Below are positions 1-7,628 of a stretch of DNA of 64,000 nt, in pieces; within the stretch, counting starts at the first letter, position 1, and each line of letters opens with the position of its first letter. The translations under genes and the position numbers were made by a program. A model generated the notes under the pieces. It was not told the origin of the DNA. It made no database searches and saw only the letters and a program-made list of their open reading frames with translations. The stretch comes from Collinsella ihumii (GTDB lineage: Bacteria > Actinomycetota > Coriobacteriia > Coriobacteriales > Coriobacteriaceae), in the NCBI RefSeq assembly GCF_900046475.1, contig NZ_FCOU01000015.1:1-64000 (forward strand), read 5' to 3'.

Positions 1-556
1 CGTTGCCGAACTCGCCCGCGATGACGCGCCGCGCGAGCTCCGCCACCGTGCCGTCGGGCGCGGCCGGGGTCGTGCCGCCAGAAACAACGCCGCCCGTGAT
101 CGCGGCCTTCAGCGCCGCCCACTTGGACGCCGCCACGTAGGGCGCCGGGCAGCGCTTGCCCGTCACGTCGTAGTGGCGGATCACCCCGGCGGCCCCGATG
201 CCGTACTTGTCCATGAGCCGCTGGACGAGCCAGGAGAGCTTGTCGACCTCCACGTCGCTGAAGTCCTCGCCGGCCGAGACGACCTCGATGCCGATCGCGC
301 GGCAGTTCATCTGCCAGTCGCCGGCGTGCCAGGCGGTGTCGCCCTCGGCCACGCTCTGGTAGATCTCCGGCGTGATGTCGTCGACGAAGTAGTGCGCAGA
401 CGCGCCCTGCCCCTCGTTCCGCGCGAAGTACGTCGCGTTGTTCCGCGCGGAGGCGAGCGTCGCCGTGAAGTGCACCACGATGCGGTCGACCGCGCGCGAG
501 CGCCCGCGCGTCATGTGGTCGCTCCCGCACTGCTTGAAGAGGATGCTATACGCCAT
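1..556 (-). CDS. Phage endolysin, N-acetylmuramoyl-L-alanine amidase (3' end outside window)
   Basis: Lysis enzyme that would cut the amide bond between N-acetylmuramic acid and L-alanine in peptidoglycan. Starts at ATG 556 behind a GAGGAGG ribosome binding site and runs off the window edge, so about 185 residues are visible. An Amidase_2 (PGRP-like) domain covers roughly residues 20-150: RIVVHFTA carries the first zinc histidine, NCRAIGIEVV is the conserved core strand and IRHYDVTGKRCPAP carries the later metal ligands. A cell-wall binding part probably follows beyond the window. The start codon overlaps the stop of a 46-residue gene, and two small membrane proteins precede it, the usual order of a lysis cassette. 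The family is clear; cell-wall specificity is not visible. Confidence 0.88.
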   Translation of the reverse strand, partial: MAYSILFKQCGSDHMTRGRSRAVDRIVVHFTATLASARNNATYFARNEGQGASAHYFVDDITPEIYQSVAEGDTAWHAGDWQMNCRAIGIEVVSAGEDFSDVEVDKLSWLVQRLMDKYGIGAAGVIRHYDVTGKRCPAPYVAASKWAALKAAITGGVVSGGTTPAAPDGTVAELARRVIAGEFGN

Positions 557-686
557 CGGGCGCCTCCTCGAAGCCGCCGTCCTCGCCCTCGTCGGGCTCC
601 CAGCCGTCGGGCGCGGCCGCCTCGACGCCCTCGCCGCGCAGCGCCCCCCAGCGCTCCTCCTCGCTCGCGAACTCGCGCTCACTCAT
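546..686 (-). CDS. Small acidic phage protein, function unknown
   Basis: A 46-residue, strongly acidic protein (MSEREFASEEERWGAL, many Glu/Asp/Gly) squeezed between the holin-like gene and the endolysin. It overlaps the 3' end of the former by 8 bases and the start of the latter by 11 bases, the tight packing expected of real phage genes. No domain is recognised and no membrane segment is seen. It could be a lysis regulator or simply a linker gene; function is not inferred. Confidence 0.45.
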   Translation of the reverse strand: MSEREFASEEERWGALRGEGVEAAAPDGWEPDEGEDGGFEEAPDGV

Positions 687-903
687 CGGGACCACCGCCC
701 GAAGGCAGCGCCGCGCCGAGCTCCGCCATGACCGGCGACAGCACGGCCATCACGAGCGCCACCACAATCGCGCGCCACTCGGGCTCCAGCACCGCGCAGC
801 CCACGAGCATGTCCACGTTGGCCACGACCACGCCGAGCACGCCCTGGACGATCGTCCTCGCCAGGCGCCACGGCCACTCGTTGGATGTCAGGAAAGCCTC
901 CAT
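679..903 (-). CDS. Holin-like phage membrane protein
   Basis: A 74-residue protein with two hydrophobic segments, about residues 15-38 (IVQGVLGVVVANVDMLVGCA) and 45-66 (AIVVALVMAVLSPVMAELGA), and a short polar tail. Size, two-helix topology and position directly before the endolysin fit a holin that opens the membrane so the amidase reaches the wall. ATG 903 is chosen because it sits seven bases behind GGAAGG; ATG 906 is also possible and would overlap the preceding stop as ATGA. The holin role is inferred from context rather than from a family signature. Confidence 0.65.
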   Translation of the reverse strand: MEAFLTSNEWPWRLARTIVQGVLGVVVANVDMLVGCAVLEPEWRAIVVALVMAVLSPVMAELGAALPSGGGPDE

Positions 904-1118
904 CATTGCCCCTTCCGCATGTTCTCGATCTCCGCCTTCACGACGGCGACGTCCTGCTCCAGGGCGTAGGTGCGCTCGATGAGGCAGTTGTGCCTCTCGA
1001 CCTGCCTCGTCAGGTTGTCGATCTTGACCTCCATGACCGCGCGGCTGCGCGAGTTGGACACGAGCACCCCCGCGAGGGTGAGCACCCCCGTCACGAGCGC
1101 CGCGATCACCGACTCCAT
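903..1118 (-). CDS. Phage membrane-anchored coiled-coil protein of the lysis module
   Basis: A 71-residue protein with an N-terminal membrane helix (residues about 2-22, ESVIAALVTGVLTLAGVLVS) followed by a basic turn and a heptad-like helix to the C terminus (IDNLTRQVERHNCLIERTYA). Similar short anchored coiled coils occur beside holins in many Gram-positive phages. ATG 1118 follows GGGAGGAGG. The gene is translationally coupled to the holin-like gene downstream. It could be a holin partner or a hemolysin XhlA-like accessory protein; XhlA itself carries its membrane helix at the other end, so that name is not used. Confidence 0.6.
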   Translation of the reverse strand: MESVIAALVTGVLTLAGVLVSNSRSRAVMEVKIDNLTRQVERHNCLIERTYALEQDVAVVKAEIENMRKGQ

Positions 1119-1183
1119 GCGCGCCTCCTCCCCGGACGGGAACGCCCCGCCCTCTGGGAGAAGTGTCATGCGCAGTCACAAAA

Positions 1184-1208
1184 TGCCCATCTAGCTGGTA
1201 AAATGGGC
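1184..1208 (+). promoter_or_regulatory. Promoter with palindrome over the -10 box
   Basis: An extended -10 sequence TGGTAAAAT (1196-1204) lies 74 bases before the plus-strand gene at 1278. It is enclosed by a six-base inverted repeat, GCCCAT at the left and ATGGGC at the right, which could bind a repressor. The same extended -10 sequence precedes the HEPN gene at 17372. Confidence 0.45.
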
Positions 1209-1277
1209 GTAATGTTGCGTTCTGTTTCTTCACAAAGAAGCTCACAAGCGCATGCAGGCGATAAGAGGGGGCGGCAG

Positions 1278-1634
1278 ATGTACCAGAGCATCGAATATCA
1301 AAATGGATACGACGAATCCCTCGCCCGGGCAGTCGCTGCGCTGAATGAGGGAATAGCAGACGAGAAGATAATCATCGGTCTGCTGCAGAAGCATTGGGAT
1401 CTCTCTTTGATGGATGCGCGCATGTATCTTGCGCGCGAGCGTACGGAGGGTTATCCGATGCGCGAGCTATCTGCATACCTTGCCGAATACATGGGCTGGG
1501 ACTTCGAAGACGCACAGGACTATGCGTGCTCCGATGGGGTGGCTGAGGCCCTCAGGACCATAGACAAGCCCTGGAGCCTCAGCGGAGAAAAGCTCTACGA
1601 GAAGATCAGGAAGGCGTTGAACACCAAGTCCTAG
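1278..1634 (+). CDS. Hypothetical 118-residue protein, probable phage moron gene
   Basis: A plus-strand gene of 118 residues inside a block of minus-strand phage genes, with its own promoter-like sequence and an AGAGGGGGCGG ribosome binding site before ATG 1278. The protein is mostly helical and soluble (EKIIIGLLQKHWDLSLMDAR, then RELSAYLAEYMGWDFEDAQD). No family is recognised. It converges on the tail-protein gene and overlaps its stop by four bases. Opposite orientation, separate promoter and lower G+C than its neighbours are typical of a moron, a cargo gene expressed from the prophage. Function cannot be assigned. Confidence 0.6.
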   Translation: MYQSIEYQNGYDESLARAVAALNEGIADEKIIIGLLQKHWDLSLMDARMYLARERTEGYPMRELSAYLAEYMGWDFEDAQDYACSDGVAEALRTIDKPWSLSGEKLYEKIRKALNTKS

Positions 1635-3013
1635 CTCTTCACCGTCAGATACCCCGGAGCCACCGGCGGGTCGTCGATCCGGCAGTAGGCCTCGTCTCGG
1701 CCTCCGCTGTCGTACGTCGTCCCCGCGCCGCCCACCAGTGCCTCGCAGCCGTAGAACATGCCTGACCCCTCGCACCCCGCGGGCAGCGACCAGTCCGCAT
1801 CCGCCCAGATTGTCGCCAGGTTCGAGCAGCCCGAGAAGCAGTAGAACAGGTCCGTGAGCCCCTCGGTCGGAAATCCAGACAGGTCGAGCTCGGTGAGCCC
1901 GTCGCAGTTCGAGAACGCGTAGCGCATCTCCCGGACCTCCGGCAGGTTGGAGAGCCCGACGACCTCGGTCATCTCCCCGTCGGTGTAGAACCAGTACGAC
2001 AGGTTCGCGTACGTAAGCCCCGACAGGTCCTCGGAGAACGTCGCCTTCAGCACGTCCACCCCGGCATCGTCCCAGGCGCGCGACCCGATCGCCCGGTAGC
2101 GCGCCGTCGCGCACATCCGCGAGCTCAGCGCGACCTCGCGTCCCTCCTCGGGCTCGGGATCCAGCGTCAGCACGAGCTCGCCGTCGGCGTACAGGTGGCA
2201 CGCTACCCATTCGCGCGCATCGGCCGCGGGATCCGTCAAGATCCCGTCCTCGCCGAACCCCAGGTGCCCGTCGATGTCCTCGCCGTAGTCGGGCGAATAG
2301 CCCATCCCGCCCACCAGGCGGTTGCACCCGTAGAGGCCAAGGCTGCCCGTCTGCTCGCCGGCAGGCTCCCATCTGGCCGCGTACACGCTCTCCAGCGAAG
2401 GGCAGCTCGAGAACACCTGATCGAAGCTCATCGCGCCCTCGAGCGCCTCGAACCCCCGCACCTCGGTCATCTGCTGCAGGCTTTGGAACAGGTGCGACGC
2501 GTTGGTCAGGCCGCCGCCCGCGAAGTCCGAGTCTATCAGCGCCCGCAGCACCTCGCTGCGCCGCGTGCGCCAGGGGATGTCGCTCGAGGACGAGAAGCCC
2601 TCGGCCGGGATCTCCCATCCCTCCAGGATCACCGCCCCCTCCACGTCGGAGGACCGACCGTCGCGGTAGTTCAGCTCGAGCGTCCCGTCAGAGAGCAGCA
2701 GCGCGCGCATCTTGACCCCCGTGTCCCATGTGAGCGCGCGGATCGCCGCAGGCATCTCGGCGGGGGTGTAGGTCGTCGTCGACCCGTTCTGCGTGCGGAT
2801 CGCGTCGGCAAGAAGCTCGAACACGACCTCGGAGAGGATCCCGGTGCCCGCCTCGGGCGCGGCGACGAGCCCCGCGCCCTCGCGCGTCCCGTCCATCTCC
2901 AGCACCCGCGAGCTCATCTCCAGCGGCATGTAGCGCACCTGCTGCCCGTTCTGCTCGCGGATCGCGTTGGCGATCTCGGTCAGGAGCGCCTTGGTAACCG
3001 TTCCCACAGCCAT
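1631..3013 (-). CDS. Phage tail/receptor-type protein with BspA-like leucine-rich repeats
   Basis: A 460-residue protein. The N-terminal 95 residues contain two copies of a 40-50 residue unit (ANAIREQNGQQVRYMPLEM and ADAIRTQNGSTTTYTPAEM) seen in tail-fibre proteins of Firmicutes and Coriobacteriia phages. The rest is irregular leucine-rich sequence of the BspA/DUF285 type, with repeated elements such as MTEVVGLSNLPEVREMRYAF and LTELDLSGFPTEGLTDLFYC that build a right-handed solenoid. ATG 3013 abuts the stop of a collagen-like tail gene. Such proteins sit at the tail tip and bind the host surface; that role is inferred from the architecture and the position just before the lysis genes. Confidence 0.7.
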   Translation of the reverse strand: MAVGTVTKALLTEIANAIREQNGQQVRYMPLEMSSRVLEMDGTREGAGLVAAPEAGTGILSEVVFELLADAIRTQNGSTTTYTPAEMPAAIRALTWDTGVKMRALLLSDGTLELNYRDGRSSDVEGAVILEGWEIPAEGFSSSSDIPWRTRRSEVLRALIDSDFAGGGLTNASHLFQSLQQMTEVRGFEALEGAMSFDQVFSSCPSLESVYAARWEPAGEQTGSLGLYGCNRLVGGMGYSPDYGEDIDGHLGFGEDGILTDPAADAREWVACHLYADGELVLTLDPEPEEGREVALSSRMCATARYRAIGSRAWDDAGVDVLKATFSEDLSGLTYANLSYWFYTDGEMTEVVGLSNLPEVREMRYAFSNCDGLTELDLSGFPTEGLTDLFYCFSGCSNLATIWADADWSLPAGCEGSGMFYGCEALVGGAGTTYDSGGRDEAYCRIDDPPVAPGYLTVKS

Positions 3014-3265
3014 CTAGAACTCCATCTCGGAAAGATCGTCCAGGTCCTCGATCGCCTGGTCCACATAGGCCTTCGTCGCGTACGCGGAAAGGTCGGGCGC
3101 GCTGCCCGGCGCCCCGTCCGCACCCGGCTCTCCCTGCGGCCCGGGCTCCCCGGCCTCGCCCTTGAGGCCCGAGAAGGCGAACGCGAACGTCCGCGCCCCC
3201 GGCGTACCGCCCATCGTCACGGTGGTAGTGCTGCGGTGCGTGATGTATCGGCGTAGTAGAGCTAT
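3014..3265 (-). pseudogene. 3' fragment of collagen-like tail protein, cut by assembly artefact
   Basis: Reading toward 3014 the frame encodes [19 protein letters not shown], then Gly-X-Y triplets ([19 protein letters not shown]) and a C-terminal helix ([20 protein letters not shown]). Collagen-like stretches followed by a tail-fibre module are common in phage tail proteins. The 5' part of the gene is missing: upstream of about 3265 the frame enters an A run and adapter-like sequence, so the apparent extension to 3343 is not biological. Only the 3' 80 or so codons are trusted. Confidence 0.6.
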
Positions 3266-3372
3266 GATCTTTTTTTTTTTGAATATACGGCCACCACCGA
3301 GGTTTACCATCTTTCCCCACCCCGCTGTCCTCCGATCTCTCACCGATCCCCCTGGTTCTTATACAAAACTAG
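3266..3372. other. Degraded Illumina adapter sequence (assembly artefact)
   Basis: Positions 3282-3338 match the P5/TruSeq universal adapter with scattered errors: TACGGC-ACCACCGAG, then TCTTTCCC and the terminal CCGATCT are all present in the right order and spacing. Read on the minus strand this is the reverse-complement adapter starting AGATCGG, followed by a run of 11 A (3270-3280), the classic read-through pattern of a short insert. Positions 3352-3370 also agree at 15 of 19 bases with the Nextera mosaic end. The segment should be treated as non-genomic. Confidence 0.85.
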
Positions 3373-3474
3373 GTGGGGAATAGGGGCCGGCTCCAGGGCG
3401 GGCCGCGCCGGGTCCACAAGGTCCGCCTTCACATACGGGGAGGAGGCGGGCCCCGCGTAGGAAAACCCGCTCAC
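3373..3474 (-). pseudogene. 5' fragment of a phage tail gene, cut by assembly artefact
   Basis: A GTG start at 3474 overlaps the stop of the preceding small gene as GTGA, the standard coupling in this operon. The frame encodes MSGFSYAGPASSPYVKADL and about 15 more plausible residues before running into the adapter-like sequence. By position it should be the first tail gene, perhaps the major tail protein, but too little remains to say. The rest of this gene and all of the tail module up to the collagen-like fragment are absent. Confidence 0.45.
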
Positions 3475-3650
3475 AGCTGCCCCCGGGCGCGCCCGTACGC
3501 GGTGGCGCGCCGCTGCTGCTCGCGGCCCATCCGGTCGGTCTCGGAGGCGCTGCGCCGGTCCTCATCCCGTGCATCGCGGCGAGCCGGCCCCTTCTTAAAA
3601 TCCTCGCGACCGCGGTCCCCGCGTACGCGCCCATGTCCGTTACCCAACAT
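3471..3650 (-). CDS. Small basic phage head-tail region protein
   Basis: A 59-residue, very basic protein rich in Arg, Asp and Glu (REDFKKGPARRDARDEDRRS, then REQQRRATAYGRARGQL). ATG 3650 lies 11 bases inside the upstream gene, and the stop overlaps the next start as GTGA. The overlaps on both sides argue that it is translated. No family is recognised; small charged proteins at this place sometimes bridge head and tail. Confidence 0.45.
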   Translation of the reverse strand: MLGNGHGRVRGDRGREDFKKGPARRDARDEDRRSASETDRMGREQQRRATAYGRARGQL

Positions 3651-4038
3651 GCCTCACCACCGTGCAGATCAAGGTGAACCCCCACAGCCACCGCCCGGAC
3701 CCGTCGTGCCCGCGCGGCCCGGCACCGCCGGAGTCCACCGAGGCGATCCTCACCCCGTCGACGTCGATCGGCCACGCCGCGCCGCGCAGCGCCCGCTCGG
3801 CAGCCAGGCAGACATCCTCCGCGGCCCCGGCCTCCTCGCGGCACGCGAGCACATCGACGTCCACGCGCCCGCGCTCGCCGCCGTCAGCCAGGCGCGCCTC
3901 CCGCGCGAAGGCTCCCTGGGAAACCACGATCGGCTCGGCGCAAAACCCCGCCGAGGGCGGCGCGCAGAACACGCCCGCGAATCCCAGGGCGTAGAGCATC
4001 GACGCCACCGCGCCTGCGACCTCTCCGCAAGGAGCCAT
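3640..4038 (-). CDS. Phage head-tail connector / tail-completion type protein
   Basis: A 132-residue protein whose central part alternates beta strands (AEPIVVSQGAFAREARLADG, RVDVDVLACREE) and ends in WLWGFTLICTVVRHV. Length, strand-rich prediction and position as the third gene after the capsid fit a minor capsid or tail-terminator protein of Listeria A118-like siphophages. ATG 4038 overlaps the preceding stop as TGATG. The assignment rests on synteny; the sequence alone would not give it. Confidence 0.55.
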   Translation of the reverse strand: MAPCGEVAGAVASMLYALGFAGVFCAPPSAGFCAEPIVVSQGAFAREARLADGGERGRVDVDVLACREEAGAAEDVCLAAERALRGAAWPIDVDGVRIASVDSGGAGPRGHDGSGRWLWGFTLICTVVRHVG

Positions 4039-4367
4039 CAGCCCACCTCCAGTTCCCAGTGGTGCACGTGCCCGCGCACCACGCAGCAGCGCCGGCACCT
4101 GCGCACGTGCATGCTCGGCCCCGCGCCCACCAGCACGCGCGACCCCGCGGGCACCTCGAAGGCGCCCTCTGAGCTCACCGCGTCAACGAAGATCCGTCCC
4201 GCGCCGCCGTCCGCGCTGCGGTGGGCGTCGTCCACGGCGGACTCCGCACGCTCGAAGCGCACGTGCCTCACCAGCACGGACGGCCCGTACGTCCCGTCGC
4301 CCGCGGCCGGCCGCACCAGCATGTCGTCGGGCAGAAGCCTTCTCGGTATCGGCCTCAGAAAGCGCAT
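4038..4367 (-). CDS. Phage minor capsid / head-closure protein
   Basis: A 109-residue protein starting MRFLRPIPRRLLPDDMLVR, with DAVSSEGAFEVPAGSRVLVG and the ending RRCRRCCVVRGHVHHWELEV. The N-terminal PxPxxLLPD opening and the C-terminal HHWELE motif resemble the putative minor capsid (head-closure) family found after the gp6-like adaptor in Firmicutes siphophages. The gene abuts its neighbours with a one-base gap upstream and a TGATG overlap downstream. Confidence 0.6.
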   Translation of the reverse strand: MRFLRPIPRRLLPDDMLVRPAAGDGTYGPSVLVRHVRFERAESAVDDAHRSADGGAGRIFVDAVSSEGAFEVPAGSRVLVGAGPSMHVRRCRRCCVVRGHVHHWELEVG

Positions 4368-4751
4368 CTACCTCACCCCGCTCCAGCAAAGCCCTGTTCC
4401 CGCCAGCTCCGCGAGCGCCGCCTCCCGCGCCACCTCGGCGCCGGTCGTCCCGTCGTCGCGGTAGTTCGTCACGGAGAAGGACCCTATCGAGAAGCCGCCC
4501 ACGCGCCCCTCGCCGTACTCGGCGAAGGCGTCCGCGGCCGCGCACACGGCGCGCCGCCAGGCGTCTGCCTGATCGTCGTCCCAACCGCCCTGCACCTCGC
4601 GCGCACCGGTGAGCGACCCGACCATGCGCACGGCGGCGGGCATCACCTCGGAGAAGTCCGCCGCCGGCAGCGCCCCGCCGTACCCGTCCTGGTAGAACTC
4701 ATAGGAGACGGGCGCGGGGCCGCAGCCCGCCGCGCCCGCCGCCCCGTCCAT
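4368..4751 (-). CDS. Phage head-tail adaptor (gp6-like) protein
   Basis: A 127-residue, largely helical protein immediately after the capsid gene, which it overlaps by one base (TGATG). The segment ADAWRRAVCAAADAFAEYGE followed by GFSIGSFSVTNY matches the helix-then-strand plan of gp6-like connector proteins that form the ring under the portal. Family membership is inferred from position and predicted fold. Confidence 0.6.
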   Translation of the reverse strand: MDGAAGAAGCGPAPVSYEFYQDGYGGALPAADFSEVMPAAVRMVGSLTGAREVQGGWDDDQADAWRRAVCAAADAFAEYGEGRVGGFSIGSFSVTNYRDDGTTGAEVAREAALAELAGTGLCWSGVR

Positions 4752-5635
4752 CAGGCCAGCGGCGCGCAGGAGACGTGCACGCCGTCCAGCTTGTTGTCCA
4801 AGAGCTCCACGATGCCGTACTTGCGGTACTTCATCATGTAGCTGTCCAGCGTCTCCAGCTCGTCGGGCGAGAAGACCCTCGAGGCCACGTGCTTGTCGAA
4901 CTTGATGACGGCGGAACGCTCCACCACCATCCAGTTGATGTCCCTGGCCGCAGCCGCCTTGGAGTAGCCGAACCTCTCCTCCTCGCCGCTGTTCAGGTCG
5001 ATCTCGGTGTAGAAGCGCGACTGCGGCACCTCCACGATGCGGGAGAAGCGCGTGAGCACGCGGTTCGAGCGGCTGGGGTTCGCCAGGCTGAAGTCGTCCA
5101 GCACCCCCTTGAGCGTGGGCGTGATGAACAGGATGCGCGACCTCGTCGCCACCTCCAGCTCGTCCATCTCGTTGGTGACGGTGCGCAGGGAGGCGAGGAC
5201 GTCCTCAGCCTCGGCGGACGTGAGGTCCTCCTCGACCACGGTCACACCCTCGTGCGAGGCGATCTCGGCGAACGTGAACGCGTCCGCCTCCGGAGCCACC
5301 TGCGTGCGCTGCAGCTCGGAACCCGCCTCCACGAAGCAGTCCAGCACGCCCGCCTCCTCGACGTCCATCACGTCGGCGAGAAGCCTGATTCCGCGGTCGT
5401 AGTTGAAGGTCTTCGTCTCGAAGCCGTAGGTGATGGCGCCGGTCTTGTAGCCCACGTTGCGGGTGTAGTCGCCCAGGCCCGTGACCTCGATCTTCGGGAC
5501 CATGATCTCCTTGGCGTTGCGCCCTGCGCGCACCATCCTGCGCGGCGAGTTCAGGCAGCCCGAGACGGCAGCCCGCTTGTACACCTCGTCGATCACCGCC
5601 GTGTAGCTACGTGTGAACTCGATGCTGTTGGCCAT
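4751..5635 (-). CDS. Phage major capsid protein
   Basis: A 294-residue protein, close to the usual length of HK97-fold capsid proteins of this phage group. Typical features are the start NSIEFTRSYTAVIDEVYKRA, the strand DYTRNVGYKTGAITYGFETK, the domain with the basic loop NPSRSNRVLTRF and the closing SPDELETLDSYMMKYRKYGI. ATG 5635 follows GGAGTAG; the ribosome binding site overlaps the stop of the scaffold gene. The neighbouring scaffold and connector genes support the call. Confidence 0.82.
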   Translation of the reverse strand: MANSIEFTRSYTAVIDEVYKRAAVSGCLNSPRRMVRAGRNAKEIMVPKIEVTGLGDYTRNVGYKTGAITYGFETKTFNYDRGIRLLADVMDVEEAGVLDCFVEAGSELQRTQVAPEADAFTFAEIASHEGVTVVEEDLTSAEAEDVLASLRTVTNEMDELEVATRSRILFITPTLKGVLDDFSLANPSRSNRVLTRFSRIVEVPQSRFYTEIDLNSGEEERFGYSKAAAARDINWMVVERSAVIKFDKHVASRVFSPDELETLDSYMMKYRKYGIVELLDNKLDGVHVSCAPLA

Positions 5636-5641
5636 GATGTG

Positions 5642-6181
5642 CTACTCCTTGCCCTCGTCGTCCAGCCCGGCGATCTTGCGCCAGCGCTTCAAGGTCGCGC
5701 CCGCGTCCGTCGCTGCCCCCGCGTTCGGCAGCCCCGTCGCTCCGGCGGGGGCCGGAGCGGATGCGGCCGAGAAGAGCCACGGCTCGGCGGCGTTGAGCCT
5801 CTCGATGTCGTTTCCGTGATCAGGCAGGAGCGCCGTCGCGGCCTTGACGTTGCGCGCCCCGGCCATGGTCAGCTCGAAGGACACGCGCTGCTCCTCGCCC
5901 TGGCGGCGCAGCTCGTCCATCTCCGCGCGGAGCCTCTCGGCGCTCTCGGCCGTCTTGGCCGCCTCGGCGATCTGCCCCTCCAGCTCAGCGATCCGCGCGT
6001 CCCGCTCGGCGAGCGTCGTCTCGTAGTCCGCGCGCGCATCGGTGCCGCCGGGAGCCGCCGCGTTATCGCCCTTATCGCTGTCGGAACCGCCTGTCACTTG
6101 CGCCTGCGCCGCCTGCTGCTGCGTCCCGCCCTGCGCCGCGCCTTCCTCACCGATCCCCGTGCCTTCCTGCAAGCCATCCAT
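5642..6181 (-). CDS. Phage capsid scaffolding protein
   Basis: A 179-residue protein with a low-complexity Gly/Gln N terminus, a coiled-coil middle (YETTLAERDARIAELEGQIA, continuing to about residue 110) and the C-terminal signature FELTMAGARNVKAATALLPD followed by DIERLNAAEPWLF, which is the DUF4355-type scaffold motif. Scaffold proteins guide capsid assembly and are then lost. It directly precedes the capsid gene. Upstream one would expect the portal and a minor head protein; here the polysaccharide locus follows instead, so the prophage is interrupted at this point. Confidence 0.75.
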   Translation of the reverse strand: MDGLQEGTGIGEEGAAQGGTQQQAAQAQVTGGSDSDKGDNAAAPGGTDARADYETTLAERDARIAELEGQIAEAAKTAESAERLRAEMDELRRQGEEQRVSFELTMAGARNVKAATALLPDHGNDIERLNAAEPWLFSAASAPAPAGATGLPNAGAATDAGATLKRWRKIAGLDDEGKE

Positions 6182-6482
6182 CTGCCCGTCCTTTCCGTAA
6201 GGCGGGCAAAGAGAAAGCCCGCACCCATCAGTTGGGTACAGGCTATGAGGTGGTCACAAAACAATATAAGGCGTGTGGACCCATTATCAATGCTTGGAAC
6301 TATAAAGAGGATGGGGAGATAGGGGAAAGGGTCACGCCCCGATAGAAAACGCATCCCTCATAAGGTAGAGTGTCAGTAGCACCAGAATCGCCGTCGGAAT
6401 AACCCCGAACACCTTTTAAATCAAAGCATCTGCAATAATATGTGTACGTGAAAGTTGAATCGCAATAGGGCTATCTTCCTGC
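6182..6482. other. Junction between prophage and polysaccharide locus
   Basis: No convincing gene. G+C falls sharply on passing from the phage side to the polysaccharide side. A possible 26-residue hydrophobic peptide (GTG 6412 to TGA 6332, minus strand, containing PTAILVLLTLYLM) has a single membrane-helix composition and may be a remnant of a membrane protein. No direct or inverted repeat matching the other end of the inserted block (near 20.1-20.5 kb) was found by eye. Confidence 0.4.
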
Positions 6483-7628
6483 TTAGCTGCCCTGAGAGTA
6501 AGAAGGCGTTTGCTCATTTTGGATTATTGTTGAGCCGTCATCATATAGGAGCACCGAGAATGCAAGCATGAGCGCGTTATACTCGGCACAGACCCAGAGA
6601 CGCTCCGAGAGCCCGTATATCGATAGCAGAAGAAAAACGATTACCAAACTGTTTTCCCCTCGCTCATGCATCTTCTGCATAAGAGCAGGGAAAGCAACCA
6701 AATACCCGGCAGTGATGAGAATTCCATAACCATAAACAAGATAGGCGTAGAGCGTATCGAGAGTAATTCCAGCTTCGGAGAGATCTCTTCCAAAAAAAGA
6801 TGGGCTATAGAGCATCGAGTAAACATCAATATACCTTACTCGATTGGTCAGCATCTCGTTTAATTCGAGCGCCCATGCTTCCCCTTGCTGAAAACCAATG
6901 AGTGCCATCCATGTCAACACAAATAGTATGGGAGCTGTAAGCTGGCATGCTCTAAATAGTACTTTGCTGTCTGCTATACCCCGGTCCCAGAACGTGTTCA
7001 AAAGGGCAAAAGCAACGGCTAGGTAGATGAGAATGGTTGCCGACCGGCTGCCGGTATAATAATCAAGCAGCAAGACAATACCGAGCAGCAATAGTCCCCT
7101 TGTGATTTTCAGCTTGAATCGGTACAAGTATAGCATCTCGAGAGAGATGATCAGAACGTCCATCCCAAGCTGGTTCGCGTTACTGAAGCCCAAACTATGT
7201 CTCGTTCCCCGCGTGGCATCGCTGGTGACGATATCCTCTGCTAAGCCCATTTGCGAGAAAGCAATAAGGATGATTGTCCACGCTATCCTCAGCGTCATGT
7301 CAAACCGTATACTACTGTTCAGATTCACCCCTTTACATGCAGCAAGAAGCAGGACTAGCTTGAGTGTCGAGGTATCATCGCAGCGAAGAAAGCGGAAAAC
7401 CGCAATAATGCCGAACATGCAAAGCATGACAACTTCCACGCCGCGATATTCCCGGATGCGCAGCAATGTAGCAATCAACAATACATACAGCGCAAAACAT
7501 GAAAGCGCTGGAACGACTACCGTTGCGCTTTCGATGTTGGCAATAAAGGTCAGAGAAACAAGCAAGCCGAACGCTGAGAAAAAGAGATAGTCAGCGAGAC
7601 TTCTCCTCGGGTGGATTAGGCTACTCAT
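6483..7628 (-). CDS. Polysaccharide (O-antigen/capsule) polymerase, Wzy-like
   Basis: A 381-residue integral membrane protein with about ten hydrophobic segments and a longer extracytoplasmic loop near residues 245-290. The loop region with WALELNEMLTNRVRYIDVYS and the segment LLDYYTGSRSATILIYLAVA are typical of Wzy polymerases, which join lipid-linked repeat units on the outer face of the membrane. ATG 7628 overlaps the flippase stop as ATGA. It is the last gene of the operon. Its G+C is well below the genome average, in keeping with horizontal acquisition. Sequence divergence of Wzy proteins is high, so the call leans on topology and context. Confidence 0.75.
   Translation of the reverse strand: MSSLIHPRRSLADYLFFSAFGLLVSLTFIANIESATVVVPALSCFALYVLLIATLLRIREYRGVEVVMLCMFGIIAVFRFLRCDDTSTLKLVLLLAACKGVNLNSSIRFDMTLRIAWTIILIAFSQMGLAEDIVTSDATRGTRHSLGFSNANQLGMDVLIISLEMLYLYRFKLKITRGLLLLGIVLLLDYYTGSRSATILIYLAVAFALLNTFWDRGIADSKVLFRACQLTAPILFVLTWMALIGFQQGEAWALELNEMLTNRVRYIDVYSMLYSPSFFGRDLSEAGITLDTLYAYLVYGYGILITAGYLVAFPALMQKMHERGENSLVIVFLLLSIYGLSERLWVCAEYNALMLAFSVLLYDDGSTIIQNEQTPSYSQGS

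Noticed and set aside
3014-3343. A complete 109-residue tail gene
   Set aside because: Its first third is translated adapter and homopolymer sequence; only the 3' part is kept, as a fragment.
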